DNA of 64,000 bases, from NCBI GenBank assembly GCA_023935145.1, contig CM043698.1, positions 63,110,501-63,174,500 on the forward strand. Reading direction: 5' to 3'. The notes beneath the pieces are model-generated. The model did no database searches. It was not told the origin of the DNA and saw only the letters and a list, made by a program, of their open reading frames with translations. Shown piece by piece: positions 1 to 10,163 of this stretch. The stretch is from Bretschneidera sinensis (Eukaryota > Streptophyta > Magnoliopsida > Brassicales > Akaniaceae). How positions within the stretch are numbered: the stretch's first letter is position 1; the number at the start of each line of letters is the position of its first letter. A program made the translations under genes and the position numbers.

Positions 1-784
1 CAGACTTGTCTTGAAGCTGCATGAGGAGGTCAGTCCTAGTAGTGTTGAGGGGAGTGAAGTTGTTGACCCGAGGGTGGGGCCTATACCTGTCCTTTTGGTG
101 AGGTTTTTTGGCCACTCTTTTCTAAGGGGCAGGGTCTTTCCTCTTTCTTTCGGTTTCTTCTTCTCTTTCTTTGCTGAAGGCTTGATCGTCCTCCGCCAAC
201 ATATACTTTTTTGCCCAGGCTAGGATTTCGTTCATGTCTCGGGGCGGGCGCTGAGTTAGCTTGGAGCTAAAGATTCCCGACCTTAATCCGTTTTTGAAGG
301 CCATCACTTGGATGTTGGGATCAAGGTCTTGAATTTCCCAAGCTGCTGTGTTAAACCGGGAAATGTAAGCCCGAAGCCTTTCTTCCTTATGCTGGATAAT
401 GTTGAAGAGACTTTCCGAGGTTTTCTTGGGCCCCTTGCTGCTGAGAAAGTGAGAAGTGAAAGCATAGCTGAGTTCTTTGAAATTACCAATGGTTCCTGGC
501 TTTAAGCGCGAGTACCAAGTGCTCGCCGTCTTTTCGAGAGTCAGGGGAAAGGCGTGTCACATGATCTGGTCTGAGAGCCGGTGCAGCACCATCGTCGTTT
601 TATAGTGTTGGAGGTGGTTCATCGGATCCATGGTCCCGTCATACATTCTGACCTGGGGCATCCTGAACTTTGGCGGGAGAGGGATTTCTAGGACGCTTTC
701 CCTGAAATGGGGGTCCTGGACGCAGAGTTCGTCCATAATACTGAGATTCTTGTATCTCAGAGCCGAGTCTATTCTTTCCTGCAT
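1..784 (-). pseudogene. Ty3/gypsy gag relic (Tat/Retand-like)
   Basis: Reverse-strand reading frame for a retrotransposon Gag, which would package the element RNA. One frame stays open from about 784 down to the window edge except for two nonsense codons, TGA at 557-559 and TAG at 122-124. It carries the matrix/capsid-type segment with the plant gypsy signature MYDGTMDPMNHLQHY, an ASTWYSRLKPG-like stretch, and then the basic tail rich in Lys/Arg/Glu (KEREEETERKRK). The primer site and LTR lie just upstream (1277-2042), so this is the 5' part of a reverse-strand element whose pol lies left of the window. The Tat/Retand assignment rests on my recall of the gag signature and is an inference; gypsy Gag is firm. 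Confidence 0.8.
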
Positions 785-1276
785 TTCTTCAAATCGTCTG
801 TCGACGCTGGGGTTGCCCTTTGAGGTGGAACTTTCTTTAGGCCGGCTATGGCGCGGTGAGGGCTCAGCACGGGGCTGGTTATGTGTTGGGTCATTCTTGC
901 CTGATGACTCGGCCTCTCCCGGAGCTTGGTGGGGAGGATATGAAGGCTGTCAGTCCCCTTCCCAGACTTGAGCCTCCAGATTGGCTATCATTCTGGACAG
1001 TTCTAGGAACTGAGCTTAGGTTACCAGAGCTTGGAGGTGCGCAGGGGCTCTCTCGTCGTTTGGGGAGTCGGTTTCAGCAAGGTGGGGACGTTGTTCCCTG
1101 GCAGGGGTGGCATGCTATGGGATTATTGGAAATCCGGATTTGGATCGGTGACCGTGAACTTCTCCTTGGATAGGACCCGAGCTCACAGCCGAGGCTTCCT
1201 TGTTGGCTCTCCTATCGTGATAGATGAGTTCTTTTACTTCTTCGCTTCTATTTTAGCGAGAGATTGTGGTTTCCTA
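785..1276 (-). other. Leader and gag N-terminal region of the left gypsy element
   Basis: Sequence between the primer site and the recognisable Gag. It is unusually GC-rich for this window and encodes low-complexity, Pro/Arg-rich frames on the reverse strand. I see no separate gene; it is probably the untranslated leader plus the poorly conserved Gag amino end. Confidence 0.5.
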
Positions 1277-1289
1277 CGGACGGCGCCAA
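1277..1289 (-). other. Primer-binding site of left gypsy element
   Basis: Read on the reverse strand the bases begin TTGGCGCCGTCC, two bases after the LTR end. TGGCGCC is the usual start of the tRNA-complementary primer site of many plant Ty3/gypsy elements. It fixes the inner end of the LTR at 1292 and the element's direction (reverse). Confidence 0.75.
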
Positions 1290-1607
1290 TTTGTTGATGT
1301 TGTTTGCTGTTTGGTGCTGACGTGGCTTGTGAGCTGGTGTAGGTTGAGATCTGCGTGGCTTGTAAGCTGGGCTCGGCCCGGGGGACGACTCGGCCTGGGT
1401 CCTGCACAAGTAATAAGTATAAACTGAAGGCCCTCGGAAGGAGGGGAGGGGGAGACCTCCGAAGGCACTCCGATGCTTAAGTTAGCAAATATTCACGGGA
1501 GAAGTCGTAGGCTCGAGAGAGGAACCGAGGACTCTTTAGAAAATCAAGTGGAGTGTGTGTGTGTCAACCTTAATCTGAATCATGTCCGTTGTGTCCATAC
1601 CTTAGCC

Positions 1608-1615
1608 TTTTTATA
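1608..1615 (-). promoter_or_regulatory. TATA box in left gypsy LTR
   Basis: Reverse-strand TTATAAAA, about 430 bp into the LTR and about 320 bp before its end, a sensible place for the U3/R promoter. Confidence 0.5.
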
Positions 1616-1679
1616 ATCGTCTGCCGGTGGAGAGGGTATGATTGCAAGCCTAGGAGAGGGGATGCAGTAGGGTGGCCGT

Positions 1680-1750
1680 AAGGTGGCGGGCGGCCATAGG
1701 GTGGCTGGCAGTCATAGGGTGGTTGGCAGCCATAGGGTGGATGCAGGGCT
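1680..1750 (-). repeat. About 21-bp tandem repeat in LTR U3
   Basis: On the plus strand the segment CATAGGGTGG recurs three times at spacings of about 21 bp, with GGC/CAG-rich spacers, upstream (reverse sense) of the TATA box. It lies in the U3 region, where such arrays can act as enhancers; that role is inference. Confidence 0.6.
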
Positions 1751-2042
1751 AAGGGTTGTGGAGTGGCTAATCCCTGTAGGGTGGCTAGTGGTGGTAGGGG
1801 AGACCTTGGTTTGGGCCGGCTGGGTCATTTTTCGCGGGTTTGGGGATTTTTGCTGGGCCATGGAACACACTGATTGTTTGTCTGGGCCAGGGATGTTCAT
1901 CAAGTCAGTTGGGCTAGATTACCCTTCCGGGGTCCAAACTTATCCGGGCCGTAGGTTTGAGCCGGGGTTGGTGTTTGTTTGGGCCAGAACAAACCTGCTG
2001 GGCTTGGTGTTTGCTTGGGCCAGTGTTTTTTAGGCCGTATCA

Positions 2043-2378
2043 TATAGAAAAATCACACAACACAAACTAAGCACAAATGAAAATATCCCCATGAATGAGA
2101 AGCCAAACATAATCAGGAAGCTCCTCAATCCAATACATAGGAACGTCAAAAGAAAAAGCCATTCTAGCAAGTTCATGAGCAACACTATTTGCTCCCCTCC
2201 TAACATGGCATCAAGAACACACATGAAAGTTCTCCATAACTCTCCTAATTTCAGCAACTAAAGTACCATTAGCTACCCAAGACTTTGGAGAAGATTGCAC
2301 CGCCGAGATGATCAACTGAGAGTTTCTTCAACAACAAGATTCCTAATACTAATATCTCTGGAAAAATGAAGAGAAAAC
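2043..2378 (-). pseudogene. LINE ORF2 fragment: C-terminal RNase H-like domain
   Basis: Reverse-strand relic of the RNase H-like tail found in plant non-LTR retrotransposons. In the frame ending at a TAG at 2067-2069 it reads ANSVAHELARMAFSFD and then an acidic/aromatic tail, the usual last part of this domain. Upstream it is frameshifted and has stops (near 2310). It is the third piece of one LINE: the other pieces lie at 9331-10163 and 12335-13190, separated by younger insertions. The 3' untranslated part and poly(A) are missing because the left gypsy LTR starts at 2042. Confidence 0.8.
2374..2378. repeat. Target-site duplication, left copy (AAAAC)
   Basis: AAAAC directly before the first LTR of the copia element; the identical AAAAC follows the second LTR at 9331-9335. 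Confidence 0.9.
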
Positions 2379-2608
2379 TGTTGGAATTTTTGGTTCAGAT
2401 ATGTTATAACATTGTACATGTAGAACCGTTATCTAATAAAGGACCCAATTACGTGATATAATTTTTATGGGTCTCCAAAGTATCAAGGTTCTTTAGTATG
2501 AGCCACCTTATGTGTAGAAGCCCGATGTGGTATGGGTCTTTGTTAATGGGCCAAAAACCCAATGCACATGTGTGAGGTAACTGTTAGGGTTATGGTCCCT
2601 AAGGCACA

Positions 2609-2620
2609 GGGATATAAATA
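2609..2620 (+). promoter_or_regulatory. TATA box of copia-1 LTR
   Basis: GATATAAATAG in the first LTR; the equivalent GATATAAATA is kept in the second LTR near 9007. Both sit about 230 bp after the LTR start. Confidence 0.6.
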
Positions 2621-2793
2621 GACATTAGGGGAGAGTGTTTAATGTGCGTTAAATTTTATTGAAACAGACAGTTCTTCTCTCTCCTCTAAAATTTAGTTGA
2701 TTGGTTCTCATACCAAAAGTAGTTCTCCCTGTAGTCTTAGAAGATCAACCCAATGAGACTTGCTTGTAATGGATTCCGGTTTGTTTCTAACTC

Positions 2794-2803
<10 letters not shown>

Positions 2804-2872
<69 letters not shown>
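2804..2872 (+). repeat. (CT)n(TA)n microsatellite in the copia-1 5' LTR
   Basis: A CT run followed by a TA run of about 48 bp. The partner position in the 3' LTR (about 9199-9251) has a TA run only, so the two have diverged by expansion since insertion. Confidence 0.9.
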
Positions 2873-2875
<3 letters not shown>

Positions 2876-2953
2876 TTCTTGACAAGTTTAATATGAAAAG
2901 ATCTTGGCTGTATCATTGATTATTTGTGTATTATTATCAAGATTTATAACAAT

Positions 2954-2965
2954 TGGTATCAGAGC
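2954..2965 (+). other. Primer-binding site of copia-1
   Basis: TGGTATCAGAGC, the complement of the 3' end of initiator Met-tRNA, two bases after the LTR. Confidence 0.9.
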
Positions 2966-4340
2966 CTTTCATGTTAAATTGTGGAGATTCATATGAAAAT
3001 TGAGTTTCTTGAATTTTCTACCATAAAGCATGTTTAGGGCAGAAATTTGTTTTGAAAAAAAAAATTGCTATAAATCCATGTTTGTTGATGTGATTATGAT
3101 ATCTTTATGATATATGAATGAGATTGTATGATTACTCTGTGAATTGCATCTCCAAATATGAATTTTTTTGGTATGCAAATATTAAATTTTGGTGATTTTT
3201 AGCGATTGTTTTCATAACTGCAAATTGCAGTTTATCAAACCGGCGTTGGCTTTGGGCTTTCTTTTTGGCTAATTTCGTATTAGATGTGGATTCCGTCAAT
3301 TGATTTTGTCATTATGCATTAAGCCCTTTGGTGTTGGTTTGATATGATATAGATAACCGTTTTTTTAATTTTTCTATAACAAGTGGTATAGAATTACAGA
3401 TCAGTATAACTACATGAGATAGATCCATCTTACAGCTATAGTTTTCGGTCTCCCATGTTCTTGAGTTTACTTTACTCAATAAATCATAGCAAAGTAAAAA
3501 AAAAAAAAAAAAAAGGAAGTGAATCCACTGGGCACAAGATTTCTTGCCCAATTAATCTATGCACAGAATATGTAGTAAAGTGGAAATTGTGCAAAATCAT
3601 TTTTTTATTGTCATGACAACTTGCCAATTGCAAGCATATTATTTTGATATTCTTTGTAGATGATCTAAAATTCTACAAGTACTGACTTGCCTAATGTCAT
3701 TTGCTACCATAACTAAGTAAGATTCCTTATAAAAAAAATTTTTTAGGACCATTACAGTCAGTCCCAAAATCCAGAGAACTGGTGCTGCAGCACCAACGAT
3801 CTGTCCCTTGGGCAGATTGCTGGCGCCAAGGGCTGGTACCTTGGCGCTGGTCAAGGTAAAAGGCAAAAATTTTTTTAAGGATTTTGTTCCGAATTTTATG
3901 TTTAATGTTTTGAGATGAATGAATGTAAGTATTATGTTGCCAAAGCAATCTCTAATATGTAAATTTATTTATTTTAAGACATGTAAACATGCTATTAATA
4001 TGTGAAAATAATCAGCCCAAATGAAGGTTATTTTTTGCATTGTTAGTAGATTAAAATAGTTATGAATATATGACAAATAAAGGTTGTCATGCGAATAATG
4101 TGTCGGTCCAAAGAAAGGCACATTATTTGGCAGGTTGGGTTGTCAATATTCATGAACTATATTTGAGATACCATTTACAAGTTGATAGTTCTGTCCAAAG
4201 ACTAAGTATTAATGTTGTGCTAGGTATCTTGTTATAGGCCCACATGCATGTGTATATGTATACAGTTTTGTTTTGATTCATATATACATGAGTTGTTACT
4301 AATTGTGAGCTTTTGTTCTTGTTTATAGCAACATAGATTT
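2966..4340 (+). other. Long untranslated leader of copia-1
   Basis: About 1.4 kb with no convincing coding frame. It is AT-rich apart from a GC-rich island at 3770-3860 with a perfect 14-bp palindrome (3781-3794, GGTGCTGCAGCACC) and a 9-bp-stem hairpin (3823-3847). An A18-like run lies near 3496. Leader structures can serve in dimerisation, packaging or translation, but no such role is shown. Confidence 0.6.
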
Positions 4341-5137
4341 CTGCTAACATCAACAGCATTCCCGTGCTTAACAGCACGAATTTCAAAAAGTGGCAAGAAC
4401 GTGTTATGATCGTGCTGGGGTGCATGGAATTAGACTATGCATTGAGTGTTGATCGCCTCGCACCTTTGACCAGCGATAGTACCGCTGAGTAAAAGGCTGT
4501 ATATGAAAAGTGGGAGCGAACAAACTACATGAGCCTAATGATTATGAAGCACTCAATTTCGGATACCATCAGGGGTTCTATTCCTGATGAAAATGATGCT
4601 AAGAAATTCCTCTCCCAAATAGCAGACCGATTCGTCGCAAACGAAAAGGTCAAGACAAACACCATCTTGACTAAGCTTGTCTCAATGCGGTACAAAGGGA
4701 AAGGGAATATAAGAGAGTACATCATGGAGATGTCAAACCTTGTGACAAGACTAAAGGCATTCAAGCTAGAATTGCCAAAAAACATTCTTGTGCACTTAGT
4801 CTTGATCTCTCTTCCTACACAATTCAGTCCTTTCAAAATCAGTTACAATACTCAAAAGGAGAAATGGACTTTGAATAAGCTGATTGTTCAATGTGTCCAA
4901 GAGGAAGAGAGACTTAATCATGAAAAGGTTGAAAGTGCTCATTTAGTATCAACTTATCAGGACCCCAGTTCCAGCAAGAAAAGAAAGAGGAACAGTAAAG
5001 GAAAGGAAACTGCAGGGTCTGAAAATTCACACCACAAGGGACAACAGAAACAAGATAAAGGTATAACTTGTTTCTTTTGCCACAAAGCTGATCATGTAAA
5101 GAAAGACTGCACAAAATACGCCAAGTATGTGACTTAG
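4341..5137 (+). pseudogene. copia-1 gag
   Basis: Gag of the UBN2/retrotran_gag type. The amino part begins near 4350 (LNSTNFKKWQERVM) and is broken by a TAA at about 4490; the frame then stays open from 4529 to 5137. The plant copia Gag core is followed by a basic linker and a CCHC zinc knuckle near the end (CFFCHKADHVKKDC), which binds element RNA. A stop at 5137 replaces the read-through into protease. Confidence 0.85.
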
Positions 5138-6322
5138 CGTGAGAAGAAGGGTAAACATCTAAACTTTGTTTGTTCAGAAGTTAATTTGGCCTTAGTACCT
5201 AAGAACACTTGGTGGATAGATACAGGTGCAACTACTCACATAAGTGTTTCTATGCAGGGGTGCATAAGGAGTTGAACGCCAACTGATGCTGAAAGATTCA
5301 TCTATGTAATAAATGGCGAAAGAGCTCCTGTGGAGGCAGTTTGTTTATTTAGATTACAATTGGAATTTGGTTGTAATTTGGATTTGGATGAGACATTTTA
5401 TGTACCATCTTTTAGACGAAATTTGGTTTCTATTTCATGTTTGGACAAATTAGGTTTTTCTTGTTAATTTGGAAATAGAAAGTTTAGTCTATTTCAGAAT
5501 TCAAATTTGTTTGGTATCGGTTTTTTAATTGATAATTTATATAAACTGGATATGATTGCCTCCAAAGAAAATGAATCATTGTATAGCAGTAATGTTGGTA
5601 TTAAGTGCATATTAACAAATGAGAATTCATTAATGTTATGGCACAAGCGTTTAGGACATATTTCTAAACAAATGATTCAAAGACTTGAGTCAGAAAGAAT
5701 TATTGATCCCTCAGATTTGTCAGATTTTGAAGTCTGCATTGAGTGCATTAAGGGAAAACAAACAAATGTTAAAAATAAAGGTGCTAATAGAAGTAATAGT
5801 GTCTTAAAATAGATACATACGGATATTTGTGGTCCATTCCCTACAGCTTCTTGGAATGGACAACAATGTTTTATCACTGTCATAGATGACTATTCCAGGT
5901 ATGACTATCTTTTTTTAATTCATGAGAAGTCTCAATCTATAGACGTGTTCGAGAATTTTAAAGCCGAAGTTGAAAATCAATTAGACAATAAAATTAAGGC
6001 TGTCAAATCTGACCGTGGAGGTGAATACTACGGTAGATATGATGGATCAGGTGAACAATGTCCCGGACCCTTCACTAAATTTTTGATGGAATGTGGGATC
6101 GTTCCTCAATACACCATGCTAAGGACTCCTAGTCAAAATGGTGTAGCTGAGAGATGAAACCGAACCTTAAAAGATATGGTAAGAAGTATGATTAGTCATT
6201 CTTCTTTGAATCGCTTTGGGGTGAAGCCATCAAGACTGCAGTTTACATCCTAAACAGAGTTCCAAGTAGTAGCTAAAACCCCATACGACTTAGGGACAGG
6301 CAAAAAGCTTAGCATTAGGCAT
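5138..6322 (+). pseudogene. copia-1 protease and integrase region
   Basis: The aspartic protease motif WWIDTGATTH is near 5210-5240. The GAG-pre-integrase zinc-binding segment (LWHKRLGHIS ... CIECIKGK) spans about 5507-5812. The integrase core follows at about 5813-6250, with HTDICGPFP, the second catalytic Asp in KSDRGGEYY and the Glu in SQNGVAER. Disabling changes are a TAG near 5811-5813, a TGA after VAER at about 6155 where the family has Arg, and frameshifts with stops at 6270-6300. Confidence 0.85.
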
Positions 6323-8219
6323 TTGCATGTTTGGGGATGTCCAGCTAAGGCTCAGCCTTATAAGCCAAATGAGAAGAAGCTAGACTCAAGGACCGTTAGC
6401 TGCTATTTTGTTGGATACTCTAAAAGATCAAGGGGTTTCAAAATTTATGATTCCTCTAATGGATACTTTTTCAAAACGAGCAATGCCAAGTTCATTGAGG
6501 ATGTTAAGTTAAGTGGGAGAAACCAACTCAGGCAAGTCAATTTTGAAGAGGAATGTGTTTACATTCCTGTTGTTGTAACTGAAAATGTTCAGGTATCCAC
6601 ACTTGATGTTATTCAAAATTCAAATCCGGAGATCCAATGCATTGATGACGAACTTAAAGGTACCTCAATAACCTCAAGTGGAAGTGCCATTAAGGAGATC
6701 CACTAGAGAAAGGAGAAACGCGATTTCGACTGATTATGTCGTGGATCTCCAGGAACATGAGTTTGATATGGGTCTGAAAGATGATCTGACTTTTTTTAGT
6801 CAAGTCACACAATGTCCTAATTCTGAAAAGTGGATTGAAGCCATGAAGGATGAGATGAAATCAATGGATGACAATGGTGTTTGGGACTTAGTAGAGTTGC
6901 CTAAATGTGCGAAATCGATTGGTTGCAAATGGATATTTAAAACCAAATGGGATTCAGAAGGCAACATTGAAAGGTATAAGGCCCGCCAAGTCGCCAAAGG
7001 TTTCACTCAAAAGGAAGGCATTGATTATAAAGAGACTTTTTCGTCAGTTTCGACGAAAAATTCCATTAGAATCATTATGACACTTGTAGCTCACTATGAT
7101 TTAGAGCTACATCAAATGGAAGTTAAAACAGCGTTTCTCAATGGAAACATTGAAGAAACAATATACATGGTGCAACCAGAGAACTTTGAGTCCAAAGATT
7201 CAAAGTATCTTGTATGTAAGCTTAAAAAGTCCATTTATGGCTCAAAACAGGCATCCCGGCAATGGTATCGAAAATTTGATCAGGTGATTACACCCTTTGG
7301 ATTTAAGGAAAACACTGTTGATCAGTGCATATATCTCAAGTTCAGTGGGAGCAAATTTATTATCCTGGTGCTATATGTAGACGATATTCTATTGGCAAGC
7401 AGTGATATAGGCCTATTGCATGAAACCAAGAGATTTCTATCAAGTAAATTTGAAATGAAAGATCTTGGTGATGCGTCATTTGTTTTGGGTATACAAATCC
7501 ATAGAGATCATTCCAGAGGTATACTTGGACTGTCACAGAAGGCCTATATTGATAAAGTGCTAAGTAAATTTAGCATGAGTGGTTGTGCACCAGGAAACAC
7601 ACCTGTGGCAAAGGGTGATAAGTTCAGTTTGCTCCAATGTCCGAAAAATGAAATTGAGAAGAAGAAAATGGAGAAATATCTCTATGCTTCGGCTGTTGGA
7701 AGTCTCATGTATGCACAAGTATGTACGCGACCAGACATTGCATACATTGTTGGAATACTAAGCAGATATTTGAGTAACCCAGGCGTGGATCATTGGAAAG
7801 CAGCTAAACGGGTTATGAGATATCTATAGAGAATGAAGGATTATATGCTCACATATCAGAGATCGGATCTTTTGGAGATCATTGGGTATTCAAACTCCGA
7901 TTTTGCTGGGTGTCTCAATAGCAGGAGATCCACTTCTAGCTATGTCTTTATGTTAGCTGAAGGAGCTATATCATGGAAAAGTGTGAAACAGTCACTCATA
8001 GCTACTTCCACCATGGAGGCAGAGTTCACAGCTTGCCATAAGGCATCAAATAAGGGAATATGGCTGCGAAATTTTATCACTAGGCTACGCACGGTTGATG
8101 GCATTAATAGACCATTAACGATTTATTATGATAATAAGGCTGCTGAGTTGTATTCCAAGAACAACCGAAGCTCGTCGAGGTCAAAGCATATTGACATCAA
8201 GTTTCTGGTTGTCAAATAG
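6323..8219 (+). pseudogene. copia-1 integrase end, reverse transcriptase and RNase H
   Basis: Integrase carboxyl end (HVWGCPAKAQPY, 6323-6706). The reverse transcriptase is one 383-residue open frame (6678-7829) with [13 protein letters not shown], the [11 protein letters not shown] motif and an intact YVDD catalytic box ([13 protein letters not shown]). RNase H is at 7833-8219 with the catalytic acids in SNSDFAGC, TMEAEF and YYDNKAAE. Breaks are a frameshift near 6700, a TAG at 7827-7829 between RT and RNase H, and a TAG at 8217-8219. It is the best preserved RT on the left side of the window. Confidence 0.9.
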
Positions 8220-8762
8220 AGAGTCCAAAATTCTCAAGTTTCAATTGAGCATATCTGTACAAGCTCTATGATTATGGATCCGCTTACTAAGGGTTTACCA
8301 CCCATAGTGTTTCATGAGCATGTTACTCACATGGGTGTTGTTCTTTTAGACCATATGCCCGTATAGTGAGAGTTTGTATTTGGCTTTTTACTTTTGCTTA
8401 ATTGACATGGTTAAATTGATTACTCTATGATGACTTTCATTGCAGTTTTGCATTTAATGTTTGAAAGTATTTCATATAATTCTTTTGAGTCATATGGAGG
8501 ACCAGTTGAAAATTGACATGTTTAAGGTCACGTTTCATGTAATTTTCATGCTACACATCCATACTAGATCTATGTCGTTAATTGTGTTAATGTTGTGACC
8601 ATTGATAGGTCTTGTTACGATAAATGTGATAAAGGCCGCTTTGATCCTACATTGATATGGTTAATAGACCAGATTTTTGTTGGATATTTTGGTTTAGATA
8701 GCACAAATGAGCTCAATTAAGGTTATCTTCATGTACAATATAAAGGATAACATATGTAACCC

Positions 8763-8773
8763 AAGTGGGAGAT
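8763..8773 (+). other. Polypurine tract of copia-1
   Basis: AAGTGGGAGAT immediately before the 3' LTR, the usual plus-strand primer form in plant copia elements. Confidence 0.75.
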
Positions 8774-9196
8774 TGTTGGAATTTTGGGTTCAGATATGTT
8801 ATAACATTGTACATGTAGACCCGTTATCTAATAAAGGACCAAATTAAGTGATATAATTTTTATGGGTCTCCAAAGTATCAAGGTTCTTTAGTATGGGTCA
8901 CCTTATGTATGGAAGCCCGAAGTGGTATGGGTCTTTGTTAATGGGCCAAAGACCCAATGCACATGTGTGAGGTAACTGTTAGGGTTATGGTCCTTAAGGC
9001 ACAGAGATATAAATAAGCATCAGGGGAGGGTGTTTAGTGTGCGTTAAATTTTATCGAAACAGACAGCTCTTCTCCCTCCCCTCTAACATTCAGTTGATTG
9101 GTTCCCATACCAAAGGTGGTTCTCCCTGTAGTCTTAGAAGATCAACCCAATGAGGCTTGCTTGCAATGGATTCCGGTTTGTTTCTAACTTATCTTC

Positions 9197-9254
<58 letters not shown>

Positions 9255-9330
9255 TTCTTGACAAGTTTAATATGAAAATATCTTGGCTGTATCATTGATT
9301 ATTTGTGTATTATTATCAAGATTTATAACA
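8774..9330 (+). repeat. 3' LTR of copia-1, 557 bp
   Basis: TGTTGGAATT to ATTTATAACA, colinear with 2379-2951. It lacks the CT run and has a TA run at about 9199-9251. It is followed by AAAAC (9331-9335). Confidence 0.93.
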
Positions 9331-10163
9331 AAAACGACATAGCTTGCGCCTCCACCATCTCTACAGAATGAAGCAGCGGAGAAGGCACCGATATGGACAC
9401 AAGAACCTCACCTTTCTTATCTGGGATCATCACACCAGCTCTGAACAGATTCTTATCAGCAAAAATAGCATCGTCAACATTTATATTCACCCGACCATCC
9501 GCCCGCGGCAGCCAGCGCACTCCTTGCCGAGCAACGTCTCGACTATGACATGAGGAGGAAGAAGACGAGCTCTGATCAGTGCCATCATGTCCACGAACTT
9601 CACGAAAAGCATGGAAAGAATTCACTACACTTGTTAAAACCAAGTCTACCTCTCCCAAAGAACCTCTATGAATCACAGAGTTTCTGGAATTCCAAATCTA
9701 CCATAGCAAAACAGCAAATAGAGCTTTGGATTCATCATCTAGTTGAGCAAAAATCTCACTAAGGAAATCCTCAAAAACCTGTTCATGACATCTTTTAATC
9801 ATATCATAAAAACGGCTAACAGACAATATAACATCAATTGAAGCACACCATTTAAAAACATGCAAAACAGATTCAATCTTTTCATTACACAGATCACACA
9901 CCCCATTTGAAGTAATCAAACGATGACCCAAATTTTGCTTTGTAAGGAGACCATTTTGCAAGCCCTCCGCACCAAAATTTTAAATTTATTTGGAGTATTC
10001 AAACTCCACATCCCCCGCAAAATTGGAGTAAAAGCTTAAAAGCAACTTCTTTCATTCATAGACTTTCTAAGGTCAAAGATCAAAACATTATGCACACTCT
10101 TAACAGAGAAGAAACTGAGTGCAAAATAATGCCAAACAAGTTTATCCGCACAAGATGTAATAA
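9331..10163 (-). pseudogene. LINE ORF2 fragment: zf-RVT and RNase H N-terminal half
   Basis: Middle piece of the split LINE, reverse strand. From high to low coordinates: a WHY-containing segment just after the solo LTR, then the zinc-binding RT-associated domain (NGVCDLCNEKIESVLHV, 9698-9961), then the RNase H-like start (GRVNINVDDAIF, near 9470) and VEMVEAQAMSF at 9336. The RNase H metal site appears changed (DDA where DGA is usual). The piece is frameshifted near 9950 and 9690. Across both junctions the reading frame resumes in the neighbouring LINE pieces, so all three belonged to one element. Confidence 0.85.

Larger units (their letters stand above)
1292..2042 (-). repeat. 5' LTR of left gypsy element, 751 bp
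   Basis: On the reverse strand the repeat starts TGATACGGCC (at 2042) and ends ATCAACA (at 1292), directly before the primer site, so it has TG/CA termini. The partner LTR is outside the window, so identity and target duplication cannot be scored. It abuts the 3' end of the LINE ORF at 2043. Confidence 0.7.
2379..2951 (+). repeat. 5' LTR of copia-1, 573 bp
   Basis: Starts TGTTGGAATT and ends ATTTATAACA. It holds a TATA box (GATATAAATAG near 2609), a (CT)n tract followed by a long (TA)n tract, and is followed two bases later by the primer site. It matches the LTR at 8774-9330 throughout. Confidence 0.93.
2379..9330 (+). mobile_element. Complete Ty1/copia retrotransposon inserted in a LINE, 6.95 kb
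   Basis: Two LTRs (2379-2951 and 8774-9330), an initiator-Met-tRNA type primer site, gag, protease, integrase, reverse transcriptase and RNase H in copia order, and a purine-rich tract before the 3' LTR. It is flanked by a perfect 5-bp duplication AAAAC, so the insertion is a simple one. By eye the LTRs differ at roughly 30 places outside the microsatellites, so it is not recent. All coding parts carry stops or frameshifts. The leader between primer site and gag is long (about 1.4 kb). Confidence 0.95.

Noticed and set aside
1683..2033. 116-residue Gly/Val/Trp-rich frame
   Set aside because: It reads through the tandem repeat and GC-rich part of an LTR; composition reflects the repeat.
3639..3948. 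Reverse-strand frames over the GC-rich island in the copia-1 leader
   Set aside because: Short, no homology, and they lie in an element transcribed from the other strand.
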